Positions 35,509 to 46,700 are shown, counted from the first letter of the stretch. The stretch: 64,000 bases of DNA from Sedimentisphaera salicampi (GCF_002117005.1 NZ_CP021023.1:2900995-2964994); one strand, 5' to 3'. Notes: generated from the sequence alone by a model not told the origin. Made by a program: numbers and translations.

Positions 35509-36414
35509 CTACAGGTTTTCTTTTCCTGCCCGATAGCTGGAAGGTGTTTTACCCGTATGTTTTTTGAAAGTCCTGTGGAAGAAATAAACATCGGAAAAGC
35601 CCACGCGGTCAGCGATTTCATTGCATCTAAGGGAGGTGGTTTTAAGAAGCGTTTTTGATGCATTTATCCGGATGATTTGCTGGTAAGTTATTGGAGACAC
35701 TCCAAACTTTTTCTTGAAAGCTCTGAAGAAATATCCCTTTGACAGGTGCACCATAGATGTGAGTTTTTCAATAGGTATTTGGTTTGTGTAATTTTCCTCA
35801 ATATACGCTTTCACCTTATCCATTGGAGAGATAGAGCTTGAATCCACTGCTGTTAGAATATGGTGTTTTACGATGAAATTGAAAATTCCAAGCAAACCAA
35901 AATTGGCCTGATATTGTGATATAATGCTTGAGCTGTTCAGGTATTCTATCAAATCAGAAAACATATTGTTCAGTGTGTTTGTCTGTTCATTAGAGAATAT
36001 TAGGTCAGTATCGAATGCGGCTTCAACCCCGGTAAGCAAAAAAATTAGCTTTTCAAAAGGAAGCTCCAGAAGCAGGCCATTTTCAGATTTGAAGGCAAAT
36101 GTTATCTCAGAGTAAACCGTTTTTTGCCAGTGAGAAACAAAGTCGTGTTTCTGGCCGGGAGAGAGCAGAACGCATGTTCCCGGGCGAGCCTTGTGAAAAA
36201 GTCCTTCTTTGAGGTATTCACCGTGCCCGTCGGTGTACAGCACTATATGGTAAAACGGATGTGAATGTTCACTGAAAGTTCTCTTCGGGCCTACCGGCCT
36301 GTCCTGATGAATCGCTCCGTGCAGAAACAGCGGCCTGTACTGGTTTTCGTTGTGAAATAATGATAAAACCTGCGATCTTTTCACAGTGTTAGCGGTGTTT
36401 ACGAAATTCTTCAT
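35509..36414 (-). CDS. AraC-family transcriptional regulator
   Basis: 301 residues. N-terminal cupin-type sensor (HSHPFYHIVLYTDGHGEY, then a LSPGQKHDF segment) and C-terminal double helix-turn-helix at about residues 200-295 (IPIEKLTSMVHLSKGYFFRAFKK, then CNEIADRVGFSDVYFFHRTFKK, KTPSSYR). It diverges from the LamG protein and GH115 genes and is the likely sugar-responsive regulator of that locus. No clear ribosome-binding site is seen at the ATG; a later Met would cut the sensor domain, so this start is kept. Confidence 0.88.
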   Translation of the reverse strand: MKNFVNTANTVKRSQVLSLFHNENQYRPLFLHGAIHQDRPVGPKRTFSEHSHPFYHIVLYTDGHGEYLKEGLFHKARPGTCVLLSPGQKHDFVSHWQKTVYSEITFAFKSENGLLLELPFEKLIFLLTGVEAAFDTDLIFSNEQTNTLNNMFSDLIEYLNSSSIISQYQANFGLLGIFNFIVKHHILTAVDSSSISPMDKVKAYIEENYTNQIPIEKLTSMVHLSKGYFFRAFKKKFGVSPITYQQIIRINASKTLLKTTSLRCNEIADRVGFSDVYFFHRTFKKHTGKTPSSYRAGKENL

Positions 36415-36458
36415 ATGTCACTATCATACAATAAAAAGTTGGGATAGTACATTTAATA

Positions 36459-36507
36459 ATTGTCAATTTGAATTAATATAAGTTAGATACGCAAGATTCA
36501 TTGTCAA
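36459..36507. promoter_or_regulatory. Candidate promoter and direct-repeat operator in AraC/LamG divergent region
   Basis: TTGTCA (36460-36465), 17-nt spacer, TTAGAT (36483-36488) gives a plus-strand promoter candidate. ATTGTCAA occurs twice (36459-36466 and 36500-36507), 41 bp apart, about four helical turns. AraC proteins often bind direct repeats, so this is a possible operator. The match is short and could be chance. Confidence 0.3.
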
Positions 36508-36628
36508 GCTTTGGCTTATCCATCAGCTCGCTGAAGATTTTATGTTTTTTGTGTGTTTATGATTTAGACTAAAGTTTTGCCTTAAAAAGGCAGGCGGTAA
36601 ATATTATTATTTTTAAGGGAGTTTTACT

Positions 36629-38848
36629 ATGAAAAAATTGTTTATGTTAATGGCTATTGCTGGATTATGCGGATTTGCTCTGGCCTCAATGCCTGTAAGC
36701 AACGGGCTTGTGATGCATCTTTCCGCCGACGAGATACCCGAAGTATCGTCGGGTAACCCTGTAGGAGTTTGGCCGGACTTGTCCGGCAACGGAAACCACG
36801 GAACACAGTTGGAAGCTTCAAGGCAGCCTGTATTGCAAGACAGTGTATTTGGAGCGCAGCCTGCTCTGTATTTCGACGGCAGCGATGATGTTATGTGGTT
36901 AACTGATGCAGCTTCAAGCGTAACGGTTGACAGCCTTACTGTTATAGTTGTAGGGCAGTTCGTAAATCTTGAAGATACTGATCAGTATATGCTTGCAGGT
37001 TGGGATGACAGTGTAAGTGATTCCCGTTTGCGTATTTGTCTTTCATTTCTCTGGTCGGATCAAGATGCACGTATCTTGAATGTCCGTGTTGGTAATTCAG
37101 GGGACAGGCCTGGATGGGCACCTGATGCAGATTCACAGCCGCACGTTTTCGCAGTAGATTCAGGTGTTGATTTCTACACCGACGGGGAGTATCTCGGAAC
37201 ATCATCCAACTCTTCGACCTCCAATCCGGCAGGACTGAATATTGGAGCTATACGCGGAACGAGTGGTTTCTTTAATGGGAATGTAGCAGAGGTAATAGTT
37301 TACGATCGAGTTTTAAGCGAGCAGGAGTATGACAAGATCGGTGTTTACCTTGCAAATAAATATCCTGTAATCGACGGTGTTTTCAAGAACGCAGCCTTCG
37401 ACGGAAGCCCCGACGACGAGATTAATGTGGCTCTTGATGCGAGCCTCACTTGGAACGCTGGGTTAAACCCATCAGATATGACTGCGGTAAACCCAGATAT
37501 TGAAAAGCATAACGTATGGATGAGCAGTGGAGACCCGCAAGACAGCGAGCTCAGCCTTGTTGGCTCTGTTGATATTACTGATTATACAGATCCTGCTGCC
37601 GATGGAGTTTATTCTCCGTCTTTATCTATGGACAGTAAATACTATTGGGCTGTAGAGGAAGTGATGGCAGACGGACAGGGCGGCGTCTATCCGGACGGAG
37701 ACCCGAACAACCCGATGAGCGAGGTTTGGAGCTTTGAAACTCTCAAATCTGTGCCAGTGCTGCAAGGGCCTGATAATAAGAAGGTTTTCCCCTCTGAAAC
37801 TGCGTCTATTCAGGTTGGCATTACGACAATCAGCGAGCTAACTTCTGTAGAGTGGTACAGGGCAGGAGAACCTGATATGCTTATAAGCGATGCCGATCCT
37901 GATGTTACAATTCTAACCGACAACACATCAACAACGCTTGAAATCGCTAATGCAGATCAGGCAGATGAGGGCTCTTACTATGCCGTTGTTACAAACAGCG
38001 GCGGAAGCTCAACATCTGAGACAGCAAAGCTTTCAATAAAGAGAATGCTTGCAGGTTATCAGTTTGAGCAGAATGTTGAAGACACTTTAGGCCTGAATGA
38101 CGGGAGCTTAGTCAGCGATCCCCTCGCATATACCGCCGGTTTTGCTGAATCAGACGCTCAGCAGTATGCAGCAGACCCTAACGGCACAACTTATGCTGAA
38201 CTGCCCGAGGATGCATATCCAAAAGCCGGCTTCGGAAACGGCCTCGAGAATTTCACTATAACCGCCTGGATTAAACGATTAGATGATTCGGAGCAGTATT
38301 TCATCGGCAATTTCAACGAAGGGCCGAATACAGCAATTCAGTTTGGCTTTTTGAGCGGAGCAGACTTGCGTCTTCTCATAAGGCAGAATGGGAACAACAG
38401 CTCAACAGACTATATACAGGCCACTGTCTCCTCTGAATATATCCCTGAAGGAGAGTGGCACCTTCTTACAGCTTGCTTCGACGGTTATGCAGCAAAGCTT
38501 TATGTAGATGGTATTTTAAGAGAGGAAGTTGACAATGGATCTGAGCTTGCTAACTTCTCAGAATGGGAACAGCCGGTTACGCTTTTCGGAAGAAATCTAA
38601 GGGGAAGTGTAAGCGATAGATTCTCAGGACAGATTGATGATATGCGAATATTCAACTATCCGCTTACTAATGAGGAAATCGCAGCTCTATATTACGATGA
38701 AACCGGCGTGAGACAATGTATCTACGGTTACCCAGAGTTTGACATTGCTGGCCCAGAAGGAACTCCAGATTGTGTTGTCAATCTCTATGACTTCGCAGAA
38801 TTCGCTTCAGAGTGGCTGTTAGATAACAGATACGTCCCGGAAATGTAA
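36629..38848 (+). CDS. Secreted two-LamG, Ig-like surface protein with dockerin-like tail
   Basis: 739 residues. Signal peptide MKKLFMLMAIAGLCGFALA. An N-terminal LamG domain (about 25-250; WPDLSGNGNHGT, VIVYDRVLSEQEY) is followed by a fibronectin-like sandwich to about 385, an Ig-like domain to about 475 (DEGSYYAVV), and a second LamG domain to about 690 (FTITAWIKR, GQIDDMRIFNYPL). The dockerin-like tail YPEFDIAGPEG...YDFAEFASEWL closes it. AAGGGAG precedes the ATG. It shares its Ig, LamG and tail modules with the genes at 684-8545. Probably a carbohydrate-binding surface protein controlled by the divergent AraC regulator. No catalytic residues recognised. Confidence 0.83.
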   Translation: MKKLFMLMAIAGLCGFALASMPVSNGLVMHLSADEIPEVSSGNPVGVWPDLSGNGNHGTQLEASRQPVLQDSVFGAQPALYFDGSDDVMWLTDAASSVTVDSLTVIVVGQFVNLEDTDQYMLAGWDDSVSDSRLRICLSFLWSDQDARILNVRVGNSGDRPGWAPDADSQPHVFAVDSGVDFYTDGEYLGTSSNSSTSNPAGLNIGAIRGTSGFFNGNVAEVIVYDRVLSEQEYDKIGVYLANKYPVIDGVFKNAAFDGSPDDEINVALDASLTWNAGLNPSDMTAVNPDIEKHNVWMSSGDPQDSELSLVGSVDITDYTDPAADGVYSPSLSMDSKYYWAVEEVMADGQGGVYPDGDPNNPMSEVWSFETLKSVPVLQGPDNKKVFPSETASIQVGITTISELTSVEWYRAGEPDMLISDADPDVTILTDNTSTTLEIANADQADEGSYYAVVTNSGGSSTSETAKLSIKRMLAGYQFEQNVEDTLGLNDGSLVSDPLAYTAGFAESDAQQYAADPNGTTYAELPEDAYPKAGFGNGLENFTITAWIKRLDDSEQYFIGNFNEGPNTAIQFGFLSGADLRLLIRQNGNNSSTDYIQATVSSEYIPEGEWHLLTACFDGYAAKLYVDGILREEVDNGSELANFSEWEQPVTLFGRNLRGSVSDRFSGQIDDMRIFNYPLTNEEIAALYYDETGVRQCIYGYPEFDIAGPEGTPDCVVNLYDFAEFASEWLLDNRYVPEM

Positions 38849-38876
38849 TCTAAAACCTTTTTTTTAATGTTCTTAT

Positions 38877-38907
38877 GCCGGGCAGTTTTGTAAGCTGTCC
38901 GGCTTTT
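38877..38907 (+). terminator. Intrinsic terminator after LamG gene
   Basis: Nine-base-pair stem GCCGGGCAG/CTGTCCGGC with one G-T pair and a 9-nt loop, then TTTT. Confidence 0.8.
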
Positions 38908-39103
38908 ATAACGTAATATATATCTTTCATTAAAGGTCAGCTGAAATACTCTTGGTGTATATAGTTTTTTTATGCCTGAGAAAACCTGCTATTATTAAAT
39001 AACGTACTACAATACATTCGGTCGCGGCTGATCAGAAGTTTTCGATAAATTATATTCTAATCGCAATTAAAATATTCTTTCTGATACTCAAATAAGGTTT
39101 ACT

Positions 39104-42100
39104 ATGCTTAATAATACAGCTTCTTTTCTTTCGATTATGCTTTTGTTTGTCTCATCAGGTTTCCCCAGCGATTCACTGCAAATACCCCCTGAAGGCAATT
39201 TCACGCTTTTCAGCGATTCTGACACTGCTGAAATAATTGTTGATTCAGAAGATTCAAAGGTGGTTCATACTGCCGGAGAGTGTTTTATCAAAGATTTAAA
39301 GGCGGTTAGCGGAAGAGAGGTCGATATCCGCTCCTCAATGCCTGAAATGGCTGAAAATGTTGTGCTGATCGGCTCTGCTGGTAAAAGCAGCTTTATTGAT
39401 CAGCTTATAAGCGAGGAAAAATTCGATTCCTCCGCTATCGACCAGCAGCAGTGGGAGAGTTTCGTGCTTACTGTTGTCCAAGAACCGTTCGAAGGGGTTT
39501 CTAAAGCTCTGGTTATAGCGGGCAGCGATCCGAGGGGCACGGCTTTCGGAGTGTTTGAGCTTTCGCAGATGATGGGGGTATCTCCTTGGATTTGGTGGGC
39601 GGATGTGCCTGCAGAGCAGAGAAACGAGTTTCAGCTCAGCGATATTTTTTACAAGACAGACAAACCCGACGTTAAATACAGAGGAATATTTATTAATGAT
39701 GAAGGCTGGGGACTGCACACTTGGGCAGCAAATACTTTTGAGCCTGAATACGGCCATATCGGCCCAAAAACATATTCTAAAGTTTTTGAACTTCTGCTCA
39801 GGCTAAAGGCCAACCATATCTGGCCGGCTATGCACGATTGTTCAGTGCCTTTTTATCAGAATATGGAGAATAAGGCAGTTGCAGACAAGTACGGCATAGT
39901 TATTGGGTCGAGTCACTGCGAGCCTCTTCTCTACAATAACTTTGCCGAGTGGGATACATCAGTTGACGGCCCTTGGGATTACACCCAAAACAGCGAGAGG
40001 ATAAAAGAGGTTTTAGACCAGCGTGTTCAAACGGCTTCCTCAAACGAAAATATTTATACTGTAGGAATTAGAGGTATGCATGATTCGGGTATGAGCGGGG
40101 CCGATTCCCCTGAGGATGGTGCGAGGATTCTTGAGCAGGTTATAGATGATGAGCGGGAAATATTAAGCCGCCATATTGACAAGCCGGTAAATGAGATACC
40201 GCAGGTCTTCGTGCCCTATAAAGAAGTGCTGGACTATTATGATGCCGGCCTCGATTTGCCTGAAGATATAACCATTATGTGGGCGGAGGATAATTTTGGA
40301 TATATAAAACGATTCTCAGACAGCGCAGAACAGCAGAGAAGCGGCGGCGGAGGCGTTTATTACCACTTGTCTTACCTCGGTGTTCCGCATCCATATATCT
40401 GGCTCTGTTCCACAAGCCCCTCACTTGTATGGCGGGAGATGAACCGTGCGTGGCAGATGAATATGCGTGATGTGTGGATTGTGAATGTGGGCGATTTGAA
40501 GAGACGAGAATGGCAGATGGAATTCTTCCTTCAAACTGCCTGGGATATCGATAAATGGAATAGGGATAATGTATCTGATTATTTCGATGAAGTTGCAGCA
40601 CGAGATATTGGGCAGGAATATGCCGATCAGATCGCTGATATTATGAGGCGTTATACAGTTTTGGCTAATCAGAGAAAGCCTGAGCTGATGGGCTTTGCCA
40701 ATCACTGGTGGGGGATGAACGAACCGGAAGATCCTGCTTTTACACTTTTCGCCCATTCAGACCGGGCAGCTCAGAGAATTGAAAACTATAAAGCCCTCAG
40801 ACAGGATTCTCAGCAGCTTTACGATAATCTGCCTGAAGCAGCAAAAGATGCATTCTTCCAGCTTGTTCATTATCCTGCGGCAGCAGCGGCAAGTATGAAC
40901 GAGAAACTGCTTTATTCATACAAGAGCAGGGAGTATGCGAGTCAGGGAAGGGCGAGCGCTGATTATTATGCCGCTGAGGCGGAATCTGCATTTGAGAGAA
41001 TTAAAGAATATACGAGGATTTACAACGAGGAAATCGCAGGTGGAAAGTGGAATAATGTAACAAGTTGGCATCCGGGCTGGCAAGGCGGTTCAAAGGTTTT
41101 CTTCTCCCCGCATACGGCATCCGCTGATCTGCCTCAGGATGGCGGGATAGGGGTTGCGATTGAAGGTTCAAGCACCCAGCTCGATTCCGAGTCAGATTAT
41201 CCCGAAAATGTTCCCTCTATTCTCAGCTTTGGCTGCTCGGATGCGGAGCTTTTCGGCGAAGATATTGAAATAGGCTCAGATTCTGCCGGCAGTTATATAT
41301 CCGTTCCAGAAGGCAGGGGCAGGGATCTTAGTTTCCCAACTGAGAACAGGGCAGATTTCTCATTTGAAATCCCTGCTGGTTCAGACGGAATTTATGAGCT
41401 GTGTGCAGTTGTTGAACATCCCAACGATAACGGCGATTCGTGGTTTATAAAAATGGCTGATAAGCCTCATATCCTTTGGAATGATAATGTAGGCAGCGGC
41501 AAATACCGCATAACAGATTTTGAATTGGCCGAAGGGCAGCACACCCTAAGCTTCTACGCAAGAGAAGACGGAGCCAAGCTTAGAAGAGTGATGCTTTTCC
41601 CGCCGTCGTTTAATTACCTCCCCGAATTTAATTTCTGCACCGATAAACAACATTTTATTGATATATTTAACAAAGGCCAGAATCCGGTATCATGGCAGGC
41701 TTCAGCAAGCAGTTCATGGATAAATCTCAGCAAATCATCTGGTACTGTCTCTAAGAAAGACCAGCGGATATGGGTGAGCATTGATTATGGGAAAGCGCCG
41801 AAAAACGAAGATTTACGGGGGAGCATAGAAATTACCTCAGCAGTAAAGGCTTATACTGTAAACATTTCGGCGTTCAATAAAGATTCAGCGGTTGTGGAAA
41901 ATTCTTTTGTAGAAGACAGTGGTTTTATTGCTTTTAATGCTGAAAACTACTCCGCCAAACGTCCTCGTGGTTCAAGAAGCTGGGAAGTTCTTGAAGGGCT
42001 CGGCAGAACCGGCGCAAGTATGGTACTTGAGCCGCTTACTGGATGGTATGTAGAGAATGTTGGCAATGTTCGCAAATCAAGCCCGTATCTGGAATACGAT

Positions 42101-42517
42101 ATAAAAGTTTCCTCTGGCGGGGCAGCTTTAATAAATGTTTATGCTGTGCCTTCTTTCTCCCTCGAAAAAGGCAAAGAGCTTCGCTGCGCAGTTTCAATTG
42201 ATGATAAGAAACCCTTCTGGGTGGAATTTGAGATGGGCAAAGACGGCTCTATGCTCTGGCAGGAGAATGTGGCTTCAGGGGCGATAAAGGCCTCTGAGAT
42301 TTTAGATATCGATCCAGGCCTTCACAAACTCAGGATTTGGGGCACAGACCCATCGATAAATATCGATAAGATAGAAATTGATTTTGGCGGATTAACGCCT
42401 TCTTATCTCGGCGCTGAACAGACTGAGGCGGAGGAGTTCAGCATTGCATCTGAGATGTTTAATTTCCTTCAATTTGCCGAATCTTGGCTTGAAGATGGGC
42501 GAGTTGAAATAATGTAA
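39104..42517 (+). CDS. GH115 family alpha-glucuronidase-like enzyme
   Basis: 1137 residues. Signal peptide MLNNTASFLSIMLLFVSSG. GH115 enzymes remove (4-O-methyl-)glucuronic acid from xylan. Family signatures: YRGIFINDEGWGLHTWA, KVFELLLRLKANHIWPAMHD, GIVIGSSHCEPLL, WAEDNFGYIKRF, YYHLSYLGVPHPYIWL and WIVNVGDLKRREW. The GH115 C-terminal domain is visible from about residue 930 to 1105 (NAENYSAKR, GLHKLRIWGTDPSINIDKIEI). The extreme C-terminus (MFNFLQFAESWL) resembles the second half of the dockerin-like tail of neighbouring secreted proteins. AAGG precedes the ATG by six nt. Confidence 0.9.
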   Translation: MLNNTASFLSIMLLFVSSGFPSDSLQIPPEGNFTLFSDSDTAEIIVDSEDSKVVHTAGECFIKDLKAVSGREVDIRSSMPEMAENVVLIGSAGKSSFIDQLISEEKFDSSAIDQQQWESFVLTVVQEPFEGVSKALVIAGSDPRGTAFGVFELSQMMGVSPWIWWADVPAEQRNEFQLSDIFYKTDKPDVKYRGIFINDEGWGLHTWAANTFEPEYGHIGPKTYSKVFELLLRLKANHIWPAMHDCSVPFYQNMENKAVADKYGIVIGSSHCEPLLYNNFAEWDTSVDGPWDYTQNSERIKEVLDQRVQTASSNENIYTVGIRGMHDSGMSGADSPEDGARILEQVIDDEREILSRHIDKPVNEIPQVFVPYKEVLDYYDAGLDLPEDITIMWAEDNFGYIKRFSDSAEQQRSGGGGVYYHLSYLGVPHPYIWLCSTSPSLVWREMNRAWQMNMRDVWIVNVGDLKRREWQMEFFLQTAWDIDKWNRDNVSDYFDEVAARDIGQEYADQIADIMRRYTVLANQRKPELMGFANHWWGMNEPEDPAFTLFAHSDRAAQRIENYKALRQDSQQLYDNLPEAAKDAFFQLVHYPAAAAASMNEKLLYSYKSREYASQGRASADYYAAEAESAFERIKEYTRIYNEEIAGGKWNNVTSWHPGWQGGSKVFFSPHTASADLPQDGGIGVAIEGSSTQLDSESDYPENVPSILSFGCSDAELFGEDIEIGSDSAGSYISVPEGRGRDLSFPTENRADFSFEIPAGSDGIYELCAVVEHPNDNGDSWFIKMADKPHILWNDNVGSGKYRITDFELAEGQHTLSFYAREDGAKLRRVMLFPPSFNYLPEFNFCTDKQHFIDIFNKGQNPVSWQASASSSWINLSKSSGTVSKKDQRIWVSIDYGKAPKNEDLRGSIEITSAVKAYTVNISAFNKDSAVVENSFVEDSGFIAFNAENYSAKRPRGSRSWEVLEGLGRTGASMVLEPLTGWYVENVGNVRKSSPYLEYDIKVSSGGAALINVYAVPSFSLEKGKELRCAVSIDDKKPFWVEFEMGKDGSMLWQENVASGAIKASEILDIDPGLHKLRIWGTDPSINIDKIEIDFGGLTPSYLGAEQTEAEEFSIASEMFNFLQFAESWLEDGRVEIM

Positions 42518-42545
42518 CAGTTTTTCTGAAAACATTGCCCTTTTT

Positions 42546-42590
42546 ACTGCTGGAATTGCTAAAAATATTTGTAATTTCAGCAGTATTTTA
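42546..42590 (+). terminator. Intrinsic terminator after GH115 gene
   Basis: Twelve-base-pair stem ACTGCTGGAATT/AATTTCAGCAGT with one G-T pair and a 15-nt AT-rich loop, followed by ATTTTAATAT. Confidence 0.7.
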
Positions 42591-42610
42591 ATATATTCTT
42601 CGGGGAATTA

Positions 42611-43627
42611 ATGAGAGGGCAAAATTTGAAAGATCTTACAAAACAATTTTCCGAAGCCAAAGAGCTGATTGAAAAATCAGAAAAGGTGATAATAACTGCT
42701 CACCAAAGACCCGACGGCGATGCCTGCGGGAGCGTGAGCGCGTTGTCAAAGATTATAGCGGATATGGGCAAGCAGGTTTTTCCGCTCCTCGTGGATGATT
42801 TTCCTGAGTGGATAAATATGCTTTTCGGCGAACACCGGCCAACTGTAATCAATTCGAGCGTTGATAATGAGCTTTGGAAAAAGCTCCCTTGGAAAGACGC
42901 TGATCTTATCATACTTACTGATGCCCTCCATCCGGACAGGGCACCCGGTATAGAGGAGCTTTCAGACGGCAGGATCCCCTCGATAGTGTTTGATCATCAC
43001 CTTGGCGACGACAGTTTCGGCGATGTGAAAGTAGTTGATTCGAGTTCTCCCGCTGCGGGTGAGATAGTATTCAGGTTTGCAAAGTTTCTCGGCTATAAGG
43101 CGGATAAGCAGTTTGCCCTCTCTCTTTTCGCAGCAATGGCCACAGACACAGGCTGGTTCAGATACGGCAAAAACCTCCAATCTGCTTATAAGGCCGCTGG
43201 TGAGCTGCTCGCAGCGGGAGTTGATACGGAAGAGCTTTTCAGCGTTATCTACGAGCGGGAATCGCTTGCAAAGATGCGGCTTACATCCCGTATGCTCGAT
43301 TCGCTCAAGCTGCACGGCGGTGCCGTGGTATCCGGCAGGATTACTCAGCAGGATTTCAGGGAAAGCGGAGCTGTTGAAAGCGATACCGAAGGGCTGATAA
43401 ACAAGCTCCAAGCCCTTGAAGGCATTCAAACTACATTTCTCCTGATTGAAAGAAGCCCTAATGAGATAAAATGCTCTATGAGAAGCAAAGGCGATGTAAT
43501 TGTCAGGGAAGTGGCAGAGGCTCTGGGCGGAGGCGGCCACGACCTTGCAGCAGGGGTTTCTTTCTTTTGCGGCTTTGAAGAGGCAGAGAGGCAGATTCTC
43601 GAAAAGATAGAGATTCAAACAAGTTGA
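42611..43627 (+). CDS. DHH/DHHA1 phosphoesterase, NrnA-like
   Basis: 338 residues. NrnA-type enzymes degrade nanoRNA and dephosphorylate 3'-phosphoadenosine phosphate. Visible motifs: AHQRPDGDACGSVSAL (DHH motif I), LIILTDAL, the FDHHLGD motif III, ATDTGWFRY, and the DHHA1 end EALGGGGHDLAAG. GGGGA precedes the ATG. It is cytoplasmic and precedes gspD, but a 124-bp gap suggests separate transcription. Confidence 0.88.
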   Translation: MRGQNLKDLTKQFSEAKELIEKSEKVIITAHQRPDGDACGSVSALSKIIADMGKQVFPLLVDDFPEWINMLFGEHRPTVINSSVDNELWKKLPWKDADLIILTDALHPDRAPGIEELSDGRIPSIVFDHHLGDDSFGDVKVVDSSSPAAGEIVFRFAKFLGYKADKQFALSLFAAMATDTGWFRYGKNLQSAYKAAGELLAAGVDTEELFSVIYERESLAKMRLTSRMLDSLKLHGGAVVSGRITQQDFRESGAVESDTEGLINKLQALEGIQTTFLLIERSPNEIKCSMRSKGDVIVREVAEALGGGGHDLAAGVSFFCGFEEAERQILEKIEIQTS

Positions 43628-43751
43628 TTCACCCGCTAAAACGAAAAATTCCCAAATTACACTTCTAATAGGGAACTTTTATAAATTCGATTTGTCAAAC
43701 CCTAAGTATAAATTTTGTAAAACGTGCTATTATAGCTATCTGGAGTGATTA

Positions 43752-46700
43752 ATGGTAAAAAAATACAGGTCATTGAAAGCCAAATTTTGGTCTATAGCTT
43801 TCCTTGCAGCATTGCTGGTAATGTCTCAGCATCTGCTTTTTGCGCAGCAGAATGAGGAAGTTTCGGAGCGTCAGAAGAGTATTCTTGAGAGGCTCGATAT
43901 CGAGCTGCAGGAAGGAGAAACTTTCGACGAAGCCATGATGCGGGCAAGGCAGGAAAGGTCTTCGCAGAAGGCCGGTGCAAGGGCGATACAAAATAAGGCA
44001 GCGGGGCAGCAAGGCTCTGACCAGCAGGCCGCACAGACCCAGCAGACTGAGCAGAATGGTTCTGACCAGCAGGGGCAGAACGCACAGGCCTCCCAGCAGG
44101 AGCTAACTCCCGAACAGCAGGAGGCGATGGAGAGAAACAGACAGGCCATGGAAAAGGCTATGGAATTTCTCAAAAAAGCCAGACAGCAGCGGGAAGAAGC
44201 GAAAGAGAAATATCCTGAGAAATTTGAGCAGAAAAACCAGCCTCAGCCATCAAAACAAACTCAGACAAAAAATACAGCCAGACAAGACGGCCAGACACTC
44301 AAGCCGATAAAGCAGGGCGATACTGTTCAGGCAGCAGAACTTCCGGCCGCAAAAGAAGCGGCTGAAGGCGATTTTGACGTACCGGAAATAGGAGATGCCA
44401 ATAAGAAGCTTAATTTGAGCGTTAAGCTCCCTGAAAAGGTGGAAATTACATCTCTTATAGAGCTTGTTGGAAAGCAGCTCGGGCTAAACTACATCTACGA
44501 CCAAAACAAAGTGCGCGGCGAGGTGATGCTCAAGGTTCACAACGGCAAGATCAAGGTGAAAGACCTGTACGGCCTGCTTGAGTCTGTTTTGAAGTTCCGC
44601 GGATTTATAATGACACGCCGCGGGAATCTGGTAACTATTGTAACCAAGAACGAGGCATCAGAGCTCGACCCTGCAATAGTGGAAGGCGATCAAGACGTAA
44701 AGCCCGGTGATGTTATAATTACAAGAGTTTTCAAGCTCGACCACATAAACACCGATTCGGCAAAGAAGATGCTGATGAGTATGAAGCTGGGGATAAGCAT
44801 TGTTGATCTGCCTGAAACTAGGAGCTTAATCGTTACCGGCTATTCATACCGAATGCCTCGAATCCAGAAGATGCTTTCTCTTGTGGATGTTGCAGGTGAG
44901 AAGCGAGTTTTTGAATACCGTAGGCTCGAATACACGCTCGCATCATCTCTGGTGGATAAGGTTGAAGCGCTTGCTCAAAACCTCGGAACAGTTGATGTAA
45001 CTGTCTCCTCCTCTTCTTCCTCGCAGCGGCAGCCTGTAAGGCGTGATTCAAAAGGAAGAATAATTCCCAATAAGAAAAACGGAAGCTCATCGTCCACAGT
45101 GGGGCAGGGAAAAACTGAAGGCGTTTATCTCGACGTTGATGACAGGACAAACCGCATTCTTATGATCGGCACAGAAGAGGAAATTAAAGAAGTAGAAGGG
45201 CTTATTGAGGCCTTTGATGTTCCAAAGCAGGACCTTCGCAAAATACAGCAGTATGATATTGAGTTCGTAGGAGCGGAGGTAGTGATTGATGCCCTTGAGC
45301 AGCTCGGAATTGTTGCTGGCGAGCAGTCTTCAGCAAGCAGGCTTGCCACGGCGAGAAGACCCAGGGGCAGCACGCAGCAGAAATCCAACAGCCCTTCAAA
45401 CGCAGTGATAGAAGATGCCAAGGAGGTGCTGGAGGACGAGCCGCAGGTGGTTCTGCTGGAAACAAGCAATTCTCTGCTGGTTAATGCTACAGACGAGCAG
45501 CACGAAAAGATACATTCGATTATAGGATATATTGATGTGGAGCCGGAGGAAGATGCGGCGCCGGTGAAGGTGTATCCGCTTGAGAATCAGTCTGTGCAGG
45601 ATATCGAGGAAACGCTCGTGGAAGTGGTGGAGAGGATTGCAAAGGATAAGGCGGAAAAGGCCGGCCTTTCCGGCCAGAGCTCTGCCGGCGGCAGTTCATC
45701 TTCAAGGGGTAAAATCCAGAAAACTTCGCTCAGCTCCAAGGGAGCCGGCAATACCGAGGTTACAATCACAGGCGATGAAGGTACGAACTCTATTATCGTT
45801 TATGCAAACAAAAAGGATCAGGACTGGATCGAAAAGCTTATCACTGAGCTCGACAAAAAACGCCCGCAGGTGCTGATTGATGTTACACTTGTGGAGGTGA
45901 GCCAGAAGGATGAATTTGAATACGATCTTGATGTTGCTACAAGCAAGAATGGGCTTGACGATACGAGCGGAGCAATATCTGCCCCTATAAACGCAGGGAA
46001 TGTTGCTTTGGGCAATTTCCTTGAAGGAAGATGGGATACAGAAAACGATAAATTTAAAGGGTTCTATTCAGATTCTGATATCCAATCTCTCCTTACCGTA
46101 ATGAAGAAAAAGAATTACGGCCGTATTATGGCAAAGCCCAAACTGCTTGTAAACGATAATCAGGAAGGTACGATTGAAACTACTACGACTACCTACAAGC
46201 CGCAGACCCAAACTGATTATGTGGGCGATGAAAATCCCACTGCTGTAGAATCCCAAACTTGGGAGGCCTATAACGCAGGTGTTAATCTCACAATCACTCC
46301 ACATATCAGCGAGGGCGATCTTTTGAGACTTGAAATTAAGGTGAATCGAACCGATTTTGATTATTCAACATCAAGCTCGACCAGTGAGCGCCCTTATGAT
46401 GAGATAAAAAGCGATGTTAAGACAGTAGTTACTGTTCCTGACAGCAGCACTATTATCCTTGGCGGCTTGATTTCGATCAATCAGGGCAAAGGCGGAAGCA
46501 AAGTGCCTATACTGGGAGATATTCCATTAGTAGGGGGACTTTTCAAAACTGTTAGTAACAGTGATGACCAATCCAAACTCTATGTTTTTGTTAAAGCCAA
46601 CATATTGAGGCCTACGAGCGGCACAAAGACCGGCTTGGATGATCTTTTAGAACAATCTGAGCTTCAGCGTGAATCGTTTGAAGAGGCTGAACAGAATTTC

